Part shown: piece after piece, positions 21,600-33,400 of the stretch
Position numbering within the stretch: position 1 is the first letter of the stretch
Layout: every line of letters begins with the position of its first letter
DNA from: Isoetes taiwanensis
Lineage: Eukaryota; Streptophyta; Lycopodiopsida; Isoetales; Isoetaceae
NCBI GenBank assembly: GCA_021234155.1
Contig: JAJEKV010000015.1
Location: forward strand, 2,576,852-2,640,851
DNA: 64,000 nucleotides
Direction: 5' to 3'
Notes under the pieces: generated by a model
The model's input: only the letters and a program-made list of their open reading frames with translations
Told to the model about the DNA's origin: nothing
Databases searched by the model: none
Translations under genes and position numbers: made by a program

Positions 21600-24036
21600 A
21601 CAAAGGTTACCGAGGCAGGCTTTCCTACCAGTGCTCCTCCGGGAGGGCAAATGCCAATGCCTCCCTTCCCGGAACCCGGTTTCCCTATCCGACCGTTGAA
21701 TTCTCTATTCAGGTAACTTGCTTCGAGCAGGCTCAAAAAAATTCAAGATCTGTCCGGGAGAACATATCCCTCCGCAAAGTGTCTTGTAGTCGACTGTGTA
21801 GAAACCCAAGTGTTTTGTCGTTCGGGCAGCACAAATGCTCCGGAATGGAGATTTGACTTCGCCATATCGTCCAAAACAGCGAAATTACCCTAGAGACCAA
21901 GTTACATGGTCATTTTTTGCAGCAAAAGAAACACGAACCCTCTACATGGCAGTATTCTGCACCCTCCGCTAAGGCCAATTCACTACGAACGTGTTGGACA
22001 TGAGCTACTTTGGCGCTTCCGGGAGCAGGGGTGGTCTTCGCCCACCTAAACTTGGTCTCCGTGGTAATGTCAATGTTTCGAGTCCGTTGGCGAGTCGGAT
22101 CACAGCCTCGGGTGAAAGACTTGCCCGTCCGTGGCCAAGGACCCTCCAAATAGGACCTTTGGGACGAACTTCTTCTAGGAGGTTTTAGGGCTCCATCTTC
22201 TGGCGTCAACGCCCTCCCACTACCTCATGACATTGTGCAAGATCCTGGTCCAATCGGCTGGGGTATGGCTCCAAAACGTAAACCCCCGGCGTTGCTAGGT
22301 TATTGTAGGGTTTACGCTATGGAGGTCGAAGTTTTATTCTGGGATTGCACTTGAGACATGGTCGAGAAGCTGCAGTTGAAAACAAGAAGCAATAGAAACT
22401 GTCGAAATGGGATTTGGATTTACCGAGGCAGGCTTTCCTACCAGTGCTCCTCCGGGAGGGCAAATGCCAACGCCTCCCTTCCCGGAACCCGGTTTCCCTA
22501 TCGACCGTTGAATTCTCGATTCAGGTAACTTGCTTCGAGCAGGCTCAAAAAAATTCAAGATCTGTCCGAGAGAACATATCAAACCGCAAAGTGTCATGAA
22601 GTCGACCGTGTAGAAACCCAAGTGTTTTGTCGTTCGGGCAGTACAAAGGCTCCGGAATGGAGATTTGACTTCGCCATATCGTCCAAAACAGTGAAATTAC
22701 CATGGGGACCAAGTTACACGGTCATTTTTTGCAGCAAAAGAAACACGAACCCTCTACATGGCAGTATTCTGCACCCTCCGCTAAGGCCAATTCACTACGA
22801 ACATGTTGGACATGAGCTATTTTGGGGCTTCGGGGAGCAAGGGTGGTCTTCTACCCACAAAACTTGGTCTCCAGGGTAATGTCGATGTTTCGAGTCCGCC
22901 GGGCAGAGTCGATCACAGCCCGGATGGGCGAAGTTGTTCGCCCTGCGGGCCAAGGACCCTCCAGAGAGGACCTTTGGGACGAACTTCTTATGGAAGGTTT
23001 TAGGGCTCCATCTTTCAAGGCCAACGCCCTCCCACTACCTCATGACATTGTGCAAGATCCCGGGTCCAATCTGGGGTATGGCCTCCAAAACATAAACCCC
23101 GTATGCGTTGCTAGGTTATTGTAGGGTTTACGTTATGGAGGTCGAAGTTTTATTCGGGTTGCACTTGAGACATGGTCGAGAAGCCGCAGCTTGAAAACAA
23201 GAAGCAATAGAAACCGGCCGAAATGGGATTTGGATTTACCGAGGCGGTGCTTTCCTACGGTGCTCCTCTCCGGAGGGCAAATGCCAACGCCCTTCCCGGA
23301 ACCCCGGTTTCCCTATCGACCGTTGAATTCTCGATTCAGGTAACTTGCTTCGAAAGCAGGCTCAAAAATTCAAGATCTGTCCGGGAGAACATATCAAACC
23401 GCAAAGTGTCATGAAGTCGACCGTGTAGAAACCCAAGTGTTTTGTCGTCGGGCAAGCATACAAAGGTTCGGAATGGAGATTTGACTTCGCCATATCGTCC
23501 CAAAACAAAGTTGAAATTACCATGGGGACCAAGTTACACGGTCATTTTTTGCAGCAAAAGAAACACGAACCCTCCACATGGCAGTATTCTGCACCCTCCG
23601 CTAAGGCCAATTCACTACGAACGTGTTGGACATGAGCTATTTTGGCGCTTCCGGGAGCAGGGGTGGTCTTCTGCCCACAAAACTTGGTCTCCAGGGTAAT
23701 GTCGATGTCTCGAGTCCGCTGGCGTAGTCGATCACAGCCCGGTGGGAGAGTTGCCCGCCCATGGCCAAGGACCCTCCAGATAGGACCTTTGGGACGAACT
23801 TCTTCCGAAAGTTTTAGGGCTCTCTTTCTCAAGGCCAACGCCCCCACTACCTCATGACATTGTGCAAGATCCTGGTCCAATCGGCTGGGGGTATGGCCTC
23901 CAAAACGTAAACCCCGCGGCGCTGCTAGATTATTGTAGGGTTTACGTTATGGAGGTCGAGTTCTATTCAGTTGCACTTGAGACATGGTCGAGAAGCTGCA
24001 GTTGAAAACAAGAAGCAATAGAAACTAACGAAATGG
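21600..24036 (+). repeat. Three tandem ~0.81 kb repeat units
   Basis: The landmark TTACCGAGGC occurs at about 21608, 22419 and 23237, giving periods near 811 and 818 bp. Each unit contains GACCGTTGAATTCTC, a CAAGATCTGTCCG(G/A)GAGAAC word, TTTGCAGCAAAAGAAACACG and GTAGGGTTTACG. Unit differences are largely one- or two-base indels. A diverged, inverted relative occupies 57380-60610. No protein domain is visible. Confidence 0.9.
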
Positions 24037-24490
24037 GGTGGCTCAAACATGCCAAGGTGGCTTAAACATGCTCCTAGGCTCAAACATGCTCAAACATGCC
24101 AAGGTGGTTCAAACATGTCACGTGGGCTCCAACATGCCACCTAGCCTCCAACATGCCAAGGTGGCTCAAACATGCCACATGGGGTCCCAACATGCCACCT
24201 AGGCTCCAACATGCCAAGGTGGCTCAAACATGCCATGTGGGCTCCAACATGTTACATGCCACCTGCCAAGGTGGTTCAAATATGCCACCTAGGCACCAAC
24301 ATGCCACCTAGGCTCAAACATGCCGAGGTGGCTCAAACATGCCACGTGGTCTCCAACATGCCACCTAGGCTCCAACATGCCAAGGTGGCTCAAACATGCC
24401 ACGTGGACTCCAACAGCCAAGGTGGCTCAAACATGCCATGCGGGCTCCAACATGTTACATGCCACCTGGGCTCCAACATGCCACCAAAAC
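24036..24490 (-). repeat. 19 bp minisatellite, inverted block
   Basis: Units read CCAAGGTGGCTCAAACATG and CCACCTAGGCTCCAACATG, the reverse complement of the flanking direct blocks. Together with 24640-25695 this makes a large inverted repeat around a ~150 bp spacer. Confidence 0.95.
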
Positions 24491-24640
24491 TATGTCACCA
24501 AAAATTTGCCACATCAACCCATGGAAAACCAAAGTTGCACATCTTTTTTTATTTTTGGCCTCGTCAAAAGTTGGCCTTGCTTACTTGGCATGACATGTCA
24601 CCAATGGCATGCCACATCAACATGTGCATGTCAACTTTTT
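24490..24640 (+). repeat. ~140 bp repeat, copy 1
   Basis: The segment containing AATTTGCCACATCAACCCAT, AAAGTTGGCCTTGCTTACTT and CAACATGTGCATGTCAACTT recurs at 25895-26030 in the same orientation. The two copies bracket the direct minisatellite block. Confidence 0.9.
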
Positions 24641-25695
24641 TGCCACCTTGGCATGTTTCTGCCACCTTGGCATGTTTCTGCCACCTTGGCATGTTTCTGC
24701 CTAATTGGAATGTTTGAGCCTACATGGCATGTTTGAGCCACCTTGGCATGTTTGAGCCTAGGTGGCATGTTTGAGCCACCTTGGCATGTTGGAGCCTAGG
24801 TGGCATGTTGGAGCTACCTTGGCATGTTTGAGCCTAGGTGGCATGTTTGAGCCACCTTGGCATGTTTGAGCCTACCTTGGCATGTTGGAGCCTAGGTGGC
24901 ATGTTGGAGCCACCTAGGCATGTTTGAGCCTAGGTGGCATGTTTGAGCCACCTTGGCATGTTGGAGCCTAGGTGCCATGTTGGAGCCACCTTGGCATGTT
25001 GGAGCCTAGGTGGCATGTTGGAGCCACCTTGACATGTTTGAGCCTAGGTGGCATGTTTGAGCCACCTTGGCATGTTGGAGCCTAGGTGGCATATTTGAGC
25101 CACCTTGGCATGTTGGAGCCTAGGTGGCATGTTGAGCCACCTTGGCATGTTGGAGCCTAGGTGGCATGTTTGAGCCAACTTGGCATGTTGGAGCCTAGGT
25201 GCCATGTTGGAGCCACCTTGGCATGTTGGAGCCTAGGTGGCATGTTGGAGCCACCTTCACATGTTTGAGCCTAGGTGGCATGTTTGAGCCACCTTGGCAT
25301 GTTGGAGCCTAGGTGGCATATTTGAGCCACCTTGGCATGTTGGAGCCTAGGTGGCATGTTGAGCCACCTTGGCATGTTGGAGCCTAGGTGGCATGTTTGA
25401 GCCAACTTGGCATGTTGGAGCCCACGTGGCATGTTTGAGCCACCTTGGCATGTTGCAGCCTAGGTGGCATGTTGGAGCCACCTTGGCATGTTGGAGCCTA
25501 GGTGGCATGTTTGAGCCACCTTGGCATGTTGGAGCCTAGGTGGCATATTTGAGCCACCTTGGCATGTTGGAGCCTAGGTGGCATGTTTGAGCCACCTTGG
25601 CATGTTGGAGCTTAGGTGGCATGTTTGAGCCACCTTGGCATGTTGGAGCCTAGATGGCATGTTGGAGCCCACGTGGCATGTTTGAGCCATGTTTG
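24640..25695 (+). repeat. 19 bp minisatellite, main direct block
   Basis: About 55 units alternate between a GCCTAGGTGGCATGTT form and a GCCACCTTGGCATGTT form, so the effective period is often 38 bp. Longer runs repeat too: a ~200 bp segment starting near 24950 recurs near 25190. The array contains no coding sequence. Confidence 0.95.
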
Positions 25696-25894
25696 AGTGC
25701 CACATCATCTTTGCCATGCTGTTTGTTCGTGCCACAAGGGTAACGACATGCCCTGCCAACTCTTGGCCACTTGTGGCAAGGGGAGCAGCCCATAACGTGA
25801 ACCCTACATTTTTTGCATCGAGACGGAGACAAACACGCCCGAGAGTTTGCATAGGGTGGGTCATCATCACGTCCACATCACCCATATCTTGCCA

Positions 25895-26030
25895 TGTCAC
25901 CAGAAATTTGCCACATCAACCCATGGAAAATCAAAGTTGCACATTTTTTTTATTTTTGGCCTAGTCAAAAGTTGGCCTTGCTTACTTGGCATGGCATGCC
26001 ACATCAACATGTGCATGTCAACTTTTGCAA
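25895..26030 (+). repeat. ~140 bp repeat, copy 2
   Basis: Nearly identical to 24490-24640, with the internal words GGCCTTGCTTACTTGGCATG and ATCAACATGTGCATGTC. It lacks the short ACATGTCACCA insert of copy 1. Confidence 0.9.
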
Positions 26031-26039
26031 GAAATACCT

Positions 26040-28702
26040 TTCACCACATCATCATGCCACTTTTGCCTGTCATTCATGAGAACCGGGCCGAACAACGATT
26101 TAATCGTGGAGCCTAGAAGGCCGCTCTCGCTTTGGCTTATAGATGAACCTCCGCCTTTGTCGAAAACAAGGGAGGAAAAAACTGTTGAAGAAATAGCCTT
26201 GCTTTTACTTAAGACAACGCCGGATCGTAGAGGCTAGGAGGCCGTTCTCTCCTTCGCCGCTATAGCCGAGCCCGCCTTTGACGAAAAACAGGGGAGAAAA
26301 AAAGGGGGGGATTGGCTCCCCTTCCATGTTGTGGGGGATGCCCACCGGCCGCACATTCCGGCAGGGTTTGGGGACCCCCCCCCGCGCCGTTTGGGTCATG
26401 GGGCCCCACCGGTCCACACCTGTATCGTGCTCCCGGTGGGCATCCCCCATACATGCACGTGATTTGCACATTTTTGTGTATTTAGTGCTCATATATGCTC
26501 ATATGTTAAGTGAAATCGGGCCGATAATTTAGGGGCCGGTCCCATCAAATGACCGAGATTAACAGGTTCAGATTTGAAGAGACTAACGGTCAGGATTTTG
26601 ATCCTTGTATTATCATGCTATTGGTTGGGTCACTTTCCGCCCGATAGTTTTGCCGCCTCACCTACTCTCAAATCCTTTTCTTAGTTTTTTCATGGTGGAC
26701 GCCAGTTTATCATGGCTTTCACGATTTTGGTGATGGCGCCAAGATTTTAAGCAGCTTGCCGGGCCGGTTTTGTCAGAGAAGGCTTTGATCTAAGGATGCT
26801 TGGAGCTTTCGACCTTTGCTTTCTTTAACGGTTTGGGTCGGATTTGGATTCGTGCTTTCTGTGTTTTGGAGTCGTATACAAGATTTTGGATTTGTAGCTC
26901 TTGTTTTGCATGAAGTTTTTCAAGCCTCTGTTTATGTGTTATTGCTCATGAAGAACTTGCTTCCCTCATTGCTCATGCAGAGCCGAACTCCTTGTCGCTT
27001 GTCGCTGCTAGTTTCGTGGCTTTTCAGCCCTTTTCAATCTTAAAAAAAGCACTGCGATTCTCGCTTTTGAGTCCGCCAAGTCCCACATTTTTTGCCAAGG
27101 TAAATGCTTGTATTTGGGGAAAAGTTATTAGCTTGAGTGGTTGCTTAGGATTCCTTTGGGTACTTGTTTTTGCGATGTACAAGCTTCCAGAACCGTTGTT
27201 TTGAACATACTTTTCTTTACTTGTTATCATTGTTGTGATTTGCTATCATTCCAATTGGGGTCGGTGTGCATCATTGCATGCCTTCAAAGCTCGATTAGCT
27301 AATCCGACATCTTCAAGCATTCAAGCAAGCATTCAACCATGCCACATCGGATGCCCCCCGGATAAGGATCGAATTAAGGTAAAGCTATTTTCATTTTGTC
27401 TTCGTTGAAAACATTCTGCTCATCATTCCGCTTTTTGCTTTTGTTCTTCCGCTTTTTGCTTTTGTTCTTCCTCGTCGACTAACACTTTCATTTATTGTGT
27501 GGTTTTGACCAGAGCCATGGCCACGCCTTTAGGTTTTGAATGGACAATGTAGCGATGGCCAAAGCTTCAGCTATTAGAGAATGGACAATGTGAAAGGCTG
27601 GTTGTGAAGTGGAACGGAAGCAAGAATGGCGAGGTACAACATCATATATATAATAATACTGCCTTTGAATAACAAATTCAAGTTTAGAGTTTCATTCTAT
27701 TTTTATCGCTTATGCCGCTGATAGCACCAAATTGCTACTCCTTTATGTTCCATCTTAACAATTGGGACAACTTCAAAAGTTGAAGCTAGGAGCAGAAAAT
27801 GAATGGAGATTTGACCAACGCCCAGATCTTATCGCCTGATTTGTACCATCGCCTCTAAAATATCCAAACAAGGAAAGTCGCCACAAAGAAGATTTGAAAT
27901 GAATGGAGATTTGTACCACCGCCACAAGAAGATCCGGGCTAGTATTATGTAGTTATTGATCCTAGGTTATATGCTAAGTTGTTTAAATTTTATCAAGCAC
28001 TCTAGTGAGTGCTCTAAGCAACTAACAGCGTTAGGCATATTTGCAGAAATCATAGCTAAAATCAAACAAGAAGGTTGAAATTTAGTTCAAATTTGTATAA
28101 TGCTTTGAACCTTAAACAATAAATTTAACTGTTTTGAATCTTAACCATTACTTTAATTTTTTGATTTAATGATGGTATTTGAAATGCTTAATGGATTTGA
28201 TTGGGTTCGATTCCCAAAGGCAAGTTGTATTTAAAGTAAAATATGATTATCAAGGCTTTTAAATTCTAGTGTATACATGTATTTTTTTTTTAAATGTGTG
28301 CCACGTGTCAATCTATGATTGGTTAGACGACATTTTAAAAACAACACTTATTTTTCCCATATGTCATAATAATATTTTTTATTTAACAAGGACATGTTGA
28401 TTTTTTATTAACTATGTACCATATTGTGTAAAAACAGCCATTGAAAACAATGCAACCTTTTAAAAACTACACGTGAAGACGAAATATCAATATATAGAAA
28501 ACATGAAATTTTAAAACAATACATGTAGATTTCCTAAAGATTATGTATCCTTTTTTGGAAAAACAATGTCAACTTGTAAAAACTACAAGTAGAAAAAAAA
28601 AAACAACACATAGAAAATAAAAAGAGAACTGTCTTCTTTAGCTTTCCACGTGTACAAATATTCAAACGCATATGTGGTTTTGGAAGACAAACAACGCTGC
28701 GG
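26040..28702. other. No recognisable gene
   Basis: An imperfect duplication GGAGCCTAGAAGGCCGCTCTC / AGAGGCTAGGAGGCCGTTCTC lies at about 26107 and 26227. Homopolymer runs of A, G and C occur at 26285-26385. A small repeat of TTCCGCTTTTTGCTTTTG lies at 27427-27465. The 28000-28640 part is AT-rich. No frame shows a domain. Confidence 0.45.
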
Positions 28703-30413
28703 TGTGACGCCCTCGAATATATACGACCCCTACCAGATACATACGGGGACTTTCCCCTCCCATGGCGACCATCTCGCCATGAGCAGGGCCCTCCGTCTAT
28801 CCCGGGCCATCTATAGAGAGATGCCCGAGTGAAGGACACGGAGGTGTCATTCGGCCCACGCCTTCAATGGGACTCCTACGTCGCGGAAGCGTGAATACAT
28901 GTTAGCACACAAAGATAAATCATATATAAATAACCACCTCAAGGGTGGAACATCCATCCAAATACCAACGGCAAAGATATATGCATCTAATCCTAAGGAA
29001 AGCACCCCAAACCCATGGTTCTACCCCGCTCGAGACTTCGCGGAGGATAGATCGATGGCTCGGTCTCAAGAGATCGCCAGACGTAAGTATAACATGGCGC
29101 TATCGGCATAGAACATCGGCTAGGGTTGTCCACTCCATCCGCCTCTGTGCGTGCACACTTTGCGGATGAGTCGAATCATGCTATGGCTTCGCTTATAGCC
29201 TTCCTGAGACGCAGCTCGAGGTATCACCCCGCTGAGCCTACCTGTGGTTCATGACGCCCCCTGGTCCGATGAGGCAGGTCAGGAAGCGCCCCTTCCGTGA
29301 TCACAAGGGTTCCATGGGTGAGCTAGAGAATACGTGCCACATCAGCCACCCCCGATGATCCACCCGAACTTACTCACCCTAAATCTACTCAGTGCAAGGT
29401 GCCCCATACGGGTCACACCTCTACACCCGTGGAGTGTCAGACCCATACCCCGCCCTCACGCGGACCGGGCCATCGTGCCTAGCCCATCGTGAGGAGTCTC
29501 GGGAGCCTTTTATGTTCGTGGCAAGACCCCACCCCACTTCACCATCCGGTCCCTTCTTTGGTGCTAAGCCAATCCATAGCATCTATGACCCGGTGGTCTC
29601 TTGTACACAAGCCGCAACTAATGGGAAGTACAGGGATCTACCTAGGAGCATCCTACTATCATGGCTCAGAGGTCTCTACCCCCCTTAATTCCCCCATTTC
29701 CAGAGTAATACTATGCAAAGAACTATCAATCCATCCTTTAAGAGCAAACCCAGAATCAGAATATAAAGAGAACTTACCTTTACAATCAAGGGTTAGTTCC
29801 TACAAGTAAAACACAGAGAGAACAGAAGAAATACACACTACAAGTGCCCAACAGGGGCGCTACCCTAGAATTCCCAAGCTATACTAGCCACCCACCGAAG
29901 TTCTCTTTGGACCCGTTGTCATTTGGTGCTTCCATCTTCCTTGGATTTGGTGTCTTCAGCTACACAGTACGTGCTTTGGCAAAGGTGGCGCCAGCTCGGG
30001 CAGCGCCAGCTCCTCAAAGGTGACCTTTCGGCTCCTCTTGGTCGATTTGCTGAAGGGTGCCTGGCTGCTGCTCCTCCTCCTCCATCTCCACTTGCTCCTA
30101 ATTCGAATTGGGGGAAATGGGGGTGCAAAACCCCAATTTGGGTTCCAAGTTAGTAACTCTCCCTTGCCCAATCGATTTGGGCCAGGTGGCAGCTCCGGGT
30201 TGGCTAATATTAACTAATTTGGTATTTTAGGCCCTTTTAATATTAGATTAAGCCCTAAATTCGAATTAGGGTTTAAGGTTAGGTTTCCACCTTTATAATT
30301 TAATTATTAACATAGCTAACCTTAGCTTATGAATAATTAATGTGCCATTAATTATTCATAGTGACGGTCAATGATTTATACTTAAAAGGCGTATAAATAT
30401 GTGGAACGTCACA
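28703..30413 (-). repeat. 3' LTR
   Basis: Starts TGTGACGCCCTCG and ends AACGTCACA. It is 1711 bp and aligns along its full length with 39469-41178. The last ~300 bp (AT-rich, with ATTCGAATTAGGGTTTAAGG) is almost identical between copies, whereas GC-rich parts differ by many small indels. Confidence 0.92.
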
Positions 30414-30426
30414 TTCTCCCCACCTT
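30414..30426 (-). other. Polypurine tract
   Basis: The minus-strand AAGGTGGGGAGAA directly abuts the inner end of the 3' LTR, where plus-strand DNA synthesis would be primed. Confidence 0.75.
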
Positions 30427-33400
30427 AAAAGTGATGCTGTCCTCAACATCAAGACTACTCTTGCTGTGGCCCATACACCGTACATTGGGAGGAAGTCTCC
30501 CCTCCTTAAAGAGATAGCGTGAGATTATAGATCACACAGACTTTGTCACGTTCAAAGTGATTAAGTTTGAAATGACTTGTAATGTGCAATTTATAAGTCT
30601 GGGATATAGAAGGTAGAGGTATAGATTAGACCTGATCATTACAGTCAAGGTGTGTGGAAGTCTCACTGTTTTCTATTGTATTCTATTCAGAGTATGGCTA
30701 ATTTTGAATTCATTGTTTCTATACACGTGTAATTGATTATGTATTATGGATGTGTACGCACACAAGCAACTTCTATTTGTTCTTATATTATGATACGGAG
30801 TTATTAAGCTCAAGACCGCTTAGTAGAAAGTGATTCTAATGATATTAACTTCGTGTATATGTATTATATTCTCCGCCGCTTTGTAATCCATTTAAATTAC
30901 AAAGCTAATTTAATTTTTGTGTCGACTTTTTGTTTTCCTATGTTATTATAGTTTTGACAACTTATAAGGTCCTATCCTCAAAGATTTGACATGCCCCTCA
31001 CATTTAGACTTACCCTTTAATACAATTTTATCGTGATCAGCAGTGACATTTTTACCCCTATACTCTAATATGAACTCTGTGCACACGTTCTTCATCCATT
31101 ACTAGTCCTAAGCTTCTAAGATAATCTAAGTCTCAAGATTATTCTCTCAGAAGCTTGTGTAAGACATACATAATTATCTCCTTTTGTTATGTTTGATTAT
31201 GTGTTTAAATAGTTCCTTTTAATTATCTTTAATGTTTCCATACGCTCACTCTATTCTAGTCTATCTTAACCATAGGTTATATTCACGTCGGTACGCCTTT
31301 GAATTACTTATTCATATTATTATTATTTTCAGAATTTGTCACACATACGTATTACTCTTATATTTATAGGTACATCTCACGGATACATTCGACGAATCGG
31401 TACCGCCCGGTCGCTATCTGGGGTTGCTATGGCCATGCAATCCCCCAGATCACGAAGGACAGTTGTGACTATGGTGTCCACGGCGGAAGACATGCCCTGG
31501 TCCCGCTTTGAGGCTATTATATAATGATGGATATTGCCATTCCACGTAGAAGGAGACTGGATATAGCACCATATATCTGATGGAGAAGTGGTTTATGATT
31601 ATCTACCATCGACCACGTTAGAGAGGTACTAGGCTAAGGTGGATCTGAATTATAAGTACCCAGCTCCTGAAAGGAAGACCACTTCGAAAGTGTAGGTTTC
31701 GACATTTTATAGCTATTGCCACTTGAATGGAGGTATGACTCGCAGAAAGGTCGGGAATAATGTTGTATGAGGATGTGGATCCATAAACTACGATTATAAA
31801 ATTACGATAACGCTACGTTTCAGAAGAAGATTGGTGTTCCCGAGGTGTGCAATAACAATGCAAGGGGGTGCATGAATAAGATGACGACATAGTCACTTGG
31901 ATACGCCAATGACGCGTTGGTCAAATGCATGACCATTACGAAAGATATAAATTAAGGAAATGGACACATCCGATGTCCTGGCCGGGAACATGGAGATGCC
32001 GAATAAGAGATCGGACAATAATGTGGAACGTAGTTTGCACATAAGGTCAAGAGAAGAGGACAATTGGGAGGAATAGGCACAAGCATCTAAAAAAAACTGG
32101 CAGGGTATGTTGGATCTTTGGTGAAGCCAGACTATGAAGGAAAGTTGACCTTCAACTAATGATACATTAGGAAGGCAAGTAATGTACCCACACGACAAGT
32201 GGGAGACAAGAGGTGCTTGAAAGTTGTTGTAAACAACGTTTCAATATAGAACGCTGAATATACCTAAGTCTAGAGTATGAACAAGGTAGGCTCCCAATGA
32301 ACATCTCACCAAGGAGGATGTGGTCCGGACTTGGTATGGTGTGTATATTCCAAGGAGTAACTCCGCTGGTATTTGTGTACTAGGACCATTTAATAGAAAA
32401 ACATAACTAAAAGAAGATAGGATATATACTAGAACTTTTAGTTCACATTCCATATGATGAATGGAAGTAATGAAGATAAGAGTTCTTATACTAGAGATCA
32501 AACATGTCCACAAGGAACTTAAGATGGCATTTGCCCGTGTGGAAGTTATGACTAGAGGTTGAGGACCAAGGCAAACTAAGACTAGAGACATGTCTAGGGT
32601 ACCAGATAACCAAGTTGAGGAAATAAGTTACCGCAAGTAGGAATATAACTAGATGCCTATGTCAACGAAAGTTACATATGAGTGTAGACTTAAGGTTGGT
32701 GCACACATGTTACTATATCATATAATAACAACGTAGCGGTCTTGGATGTTGGAAGGACTTAGTAGTATCAAATACTACACTAGCGAGGATATCAAGGATG
32801 TCGATTGTGACATCCAGATGTATGTCATATTGGAAGATGGTAGAATATTCGTACAAGGCTGGTGGCACATTACGTGGCAATGTTTACATAAGAAGCATAA
32901 TGATATGCTTATATACCGAAGATATTGGGTTAAGGTATGGTCCACCGAGATATGCACTCAAGCTATTACTAAGGGAGATGAGAAGAGTTTAAATCAATGA
33001 GAATAGCTAGAGTAAGTCTAGCATATACGGTGATGTCACATTGAAGAACATCCCGAGGATGGTTGGAACGGTATTGGAATAACCGATAATGAGAGGTTAA
33101 CTACTCAAAGGTTCCGTGATATGAATGAATTACTTCAACGCTATAAGTCGAGAGCATTTATTTGGTTTTGGGAATAAAAGATATATCAAATCGTCCCCTT
33201 GATGTAAGAGAAGAAGGAGTACGACGACTTTGGTGATTACATCTTTAGGGATAACCGAAGAGGGCAATAGATAGAAATTCCATGTCCCGATAAAAATCAA
33301 GACGAGAGGTATAGATTAGAAGGGGTGAGATTATATAGACCAGTAGTCCATATATCCTAAGAGTTACCCTACTCGCGGGGAACAATTGTAGGTACGGAAG

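Noticed and set aside
20721-25700. His/Trp/Met-rich repeat frames, and a CRISPR-like look of regular repeats
   Set aside because: The 19 bp unit is contiguous with no unique spacers, and frames arise from the repeat period. The context is eukaryotic.
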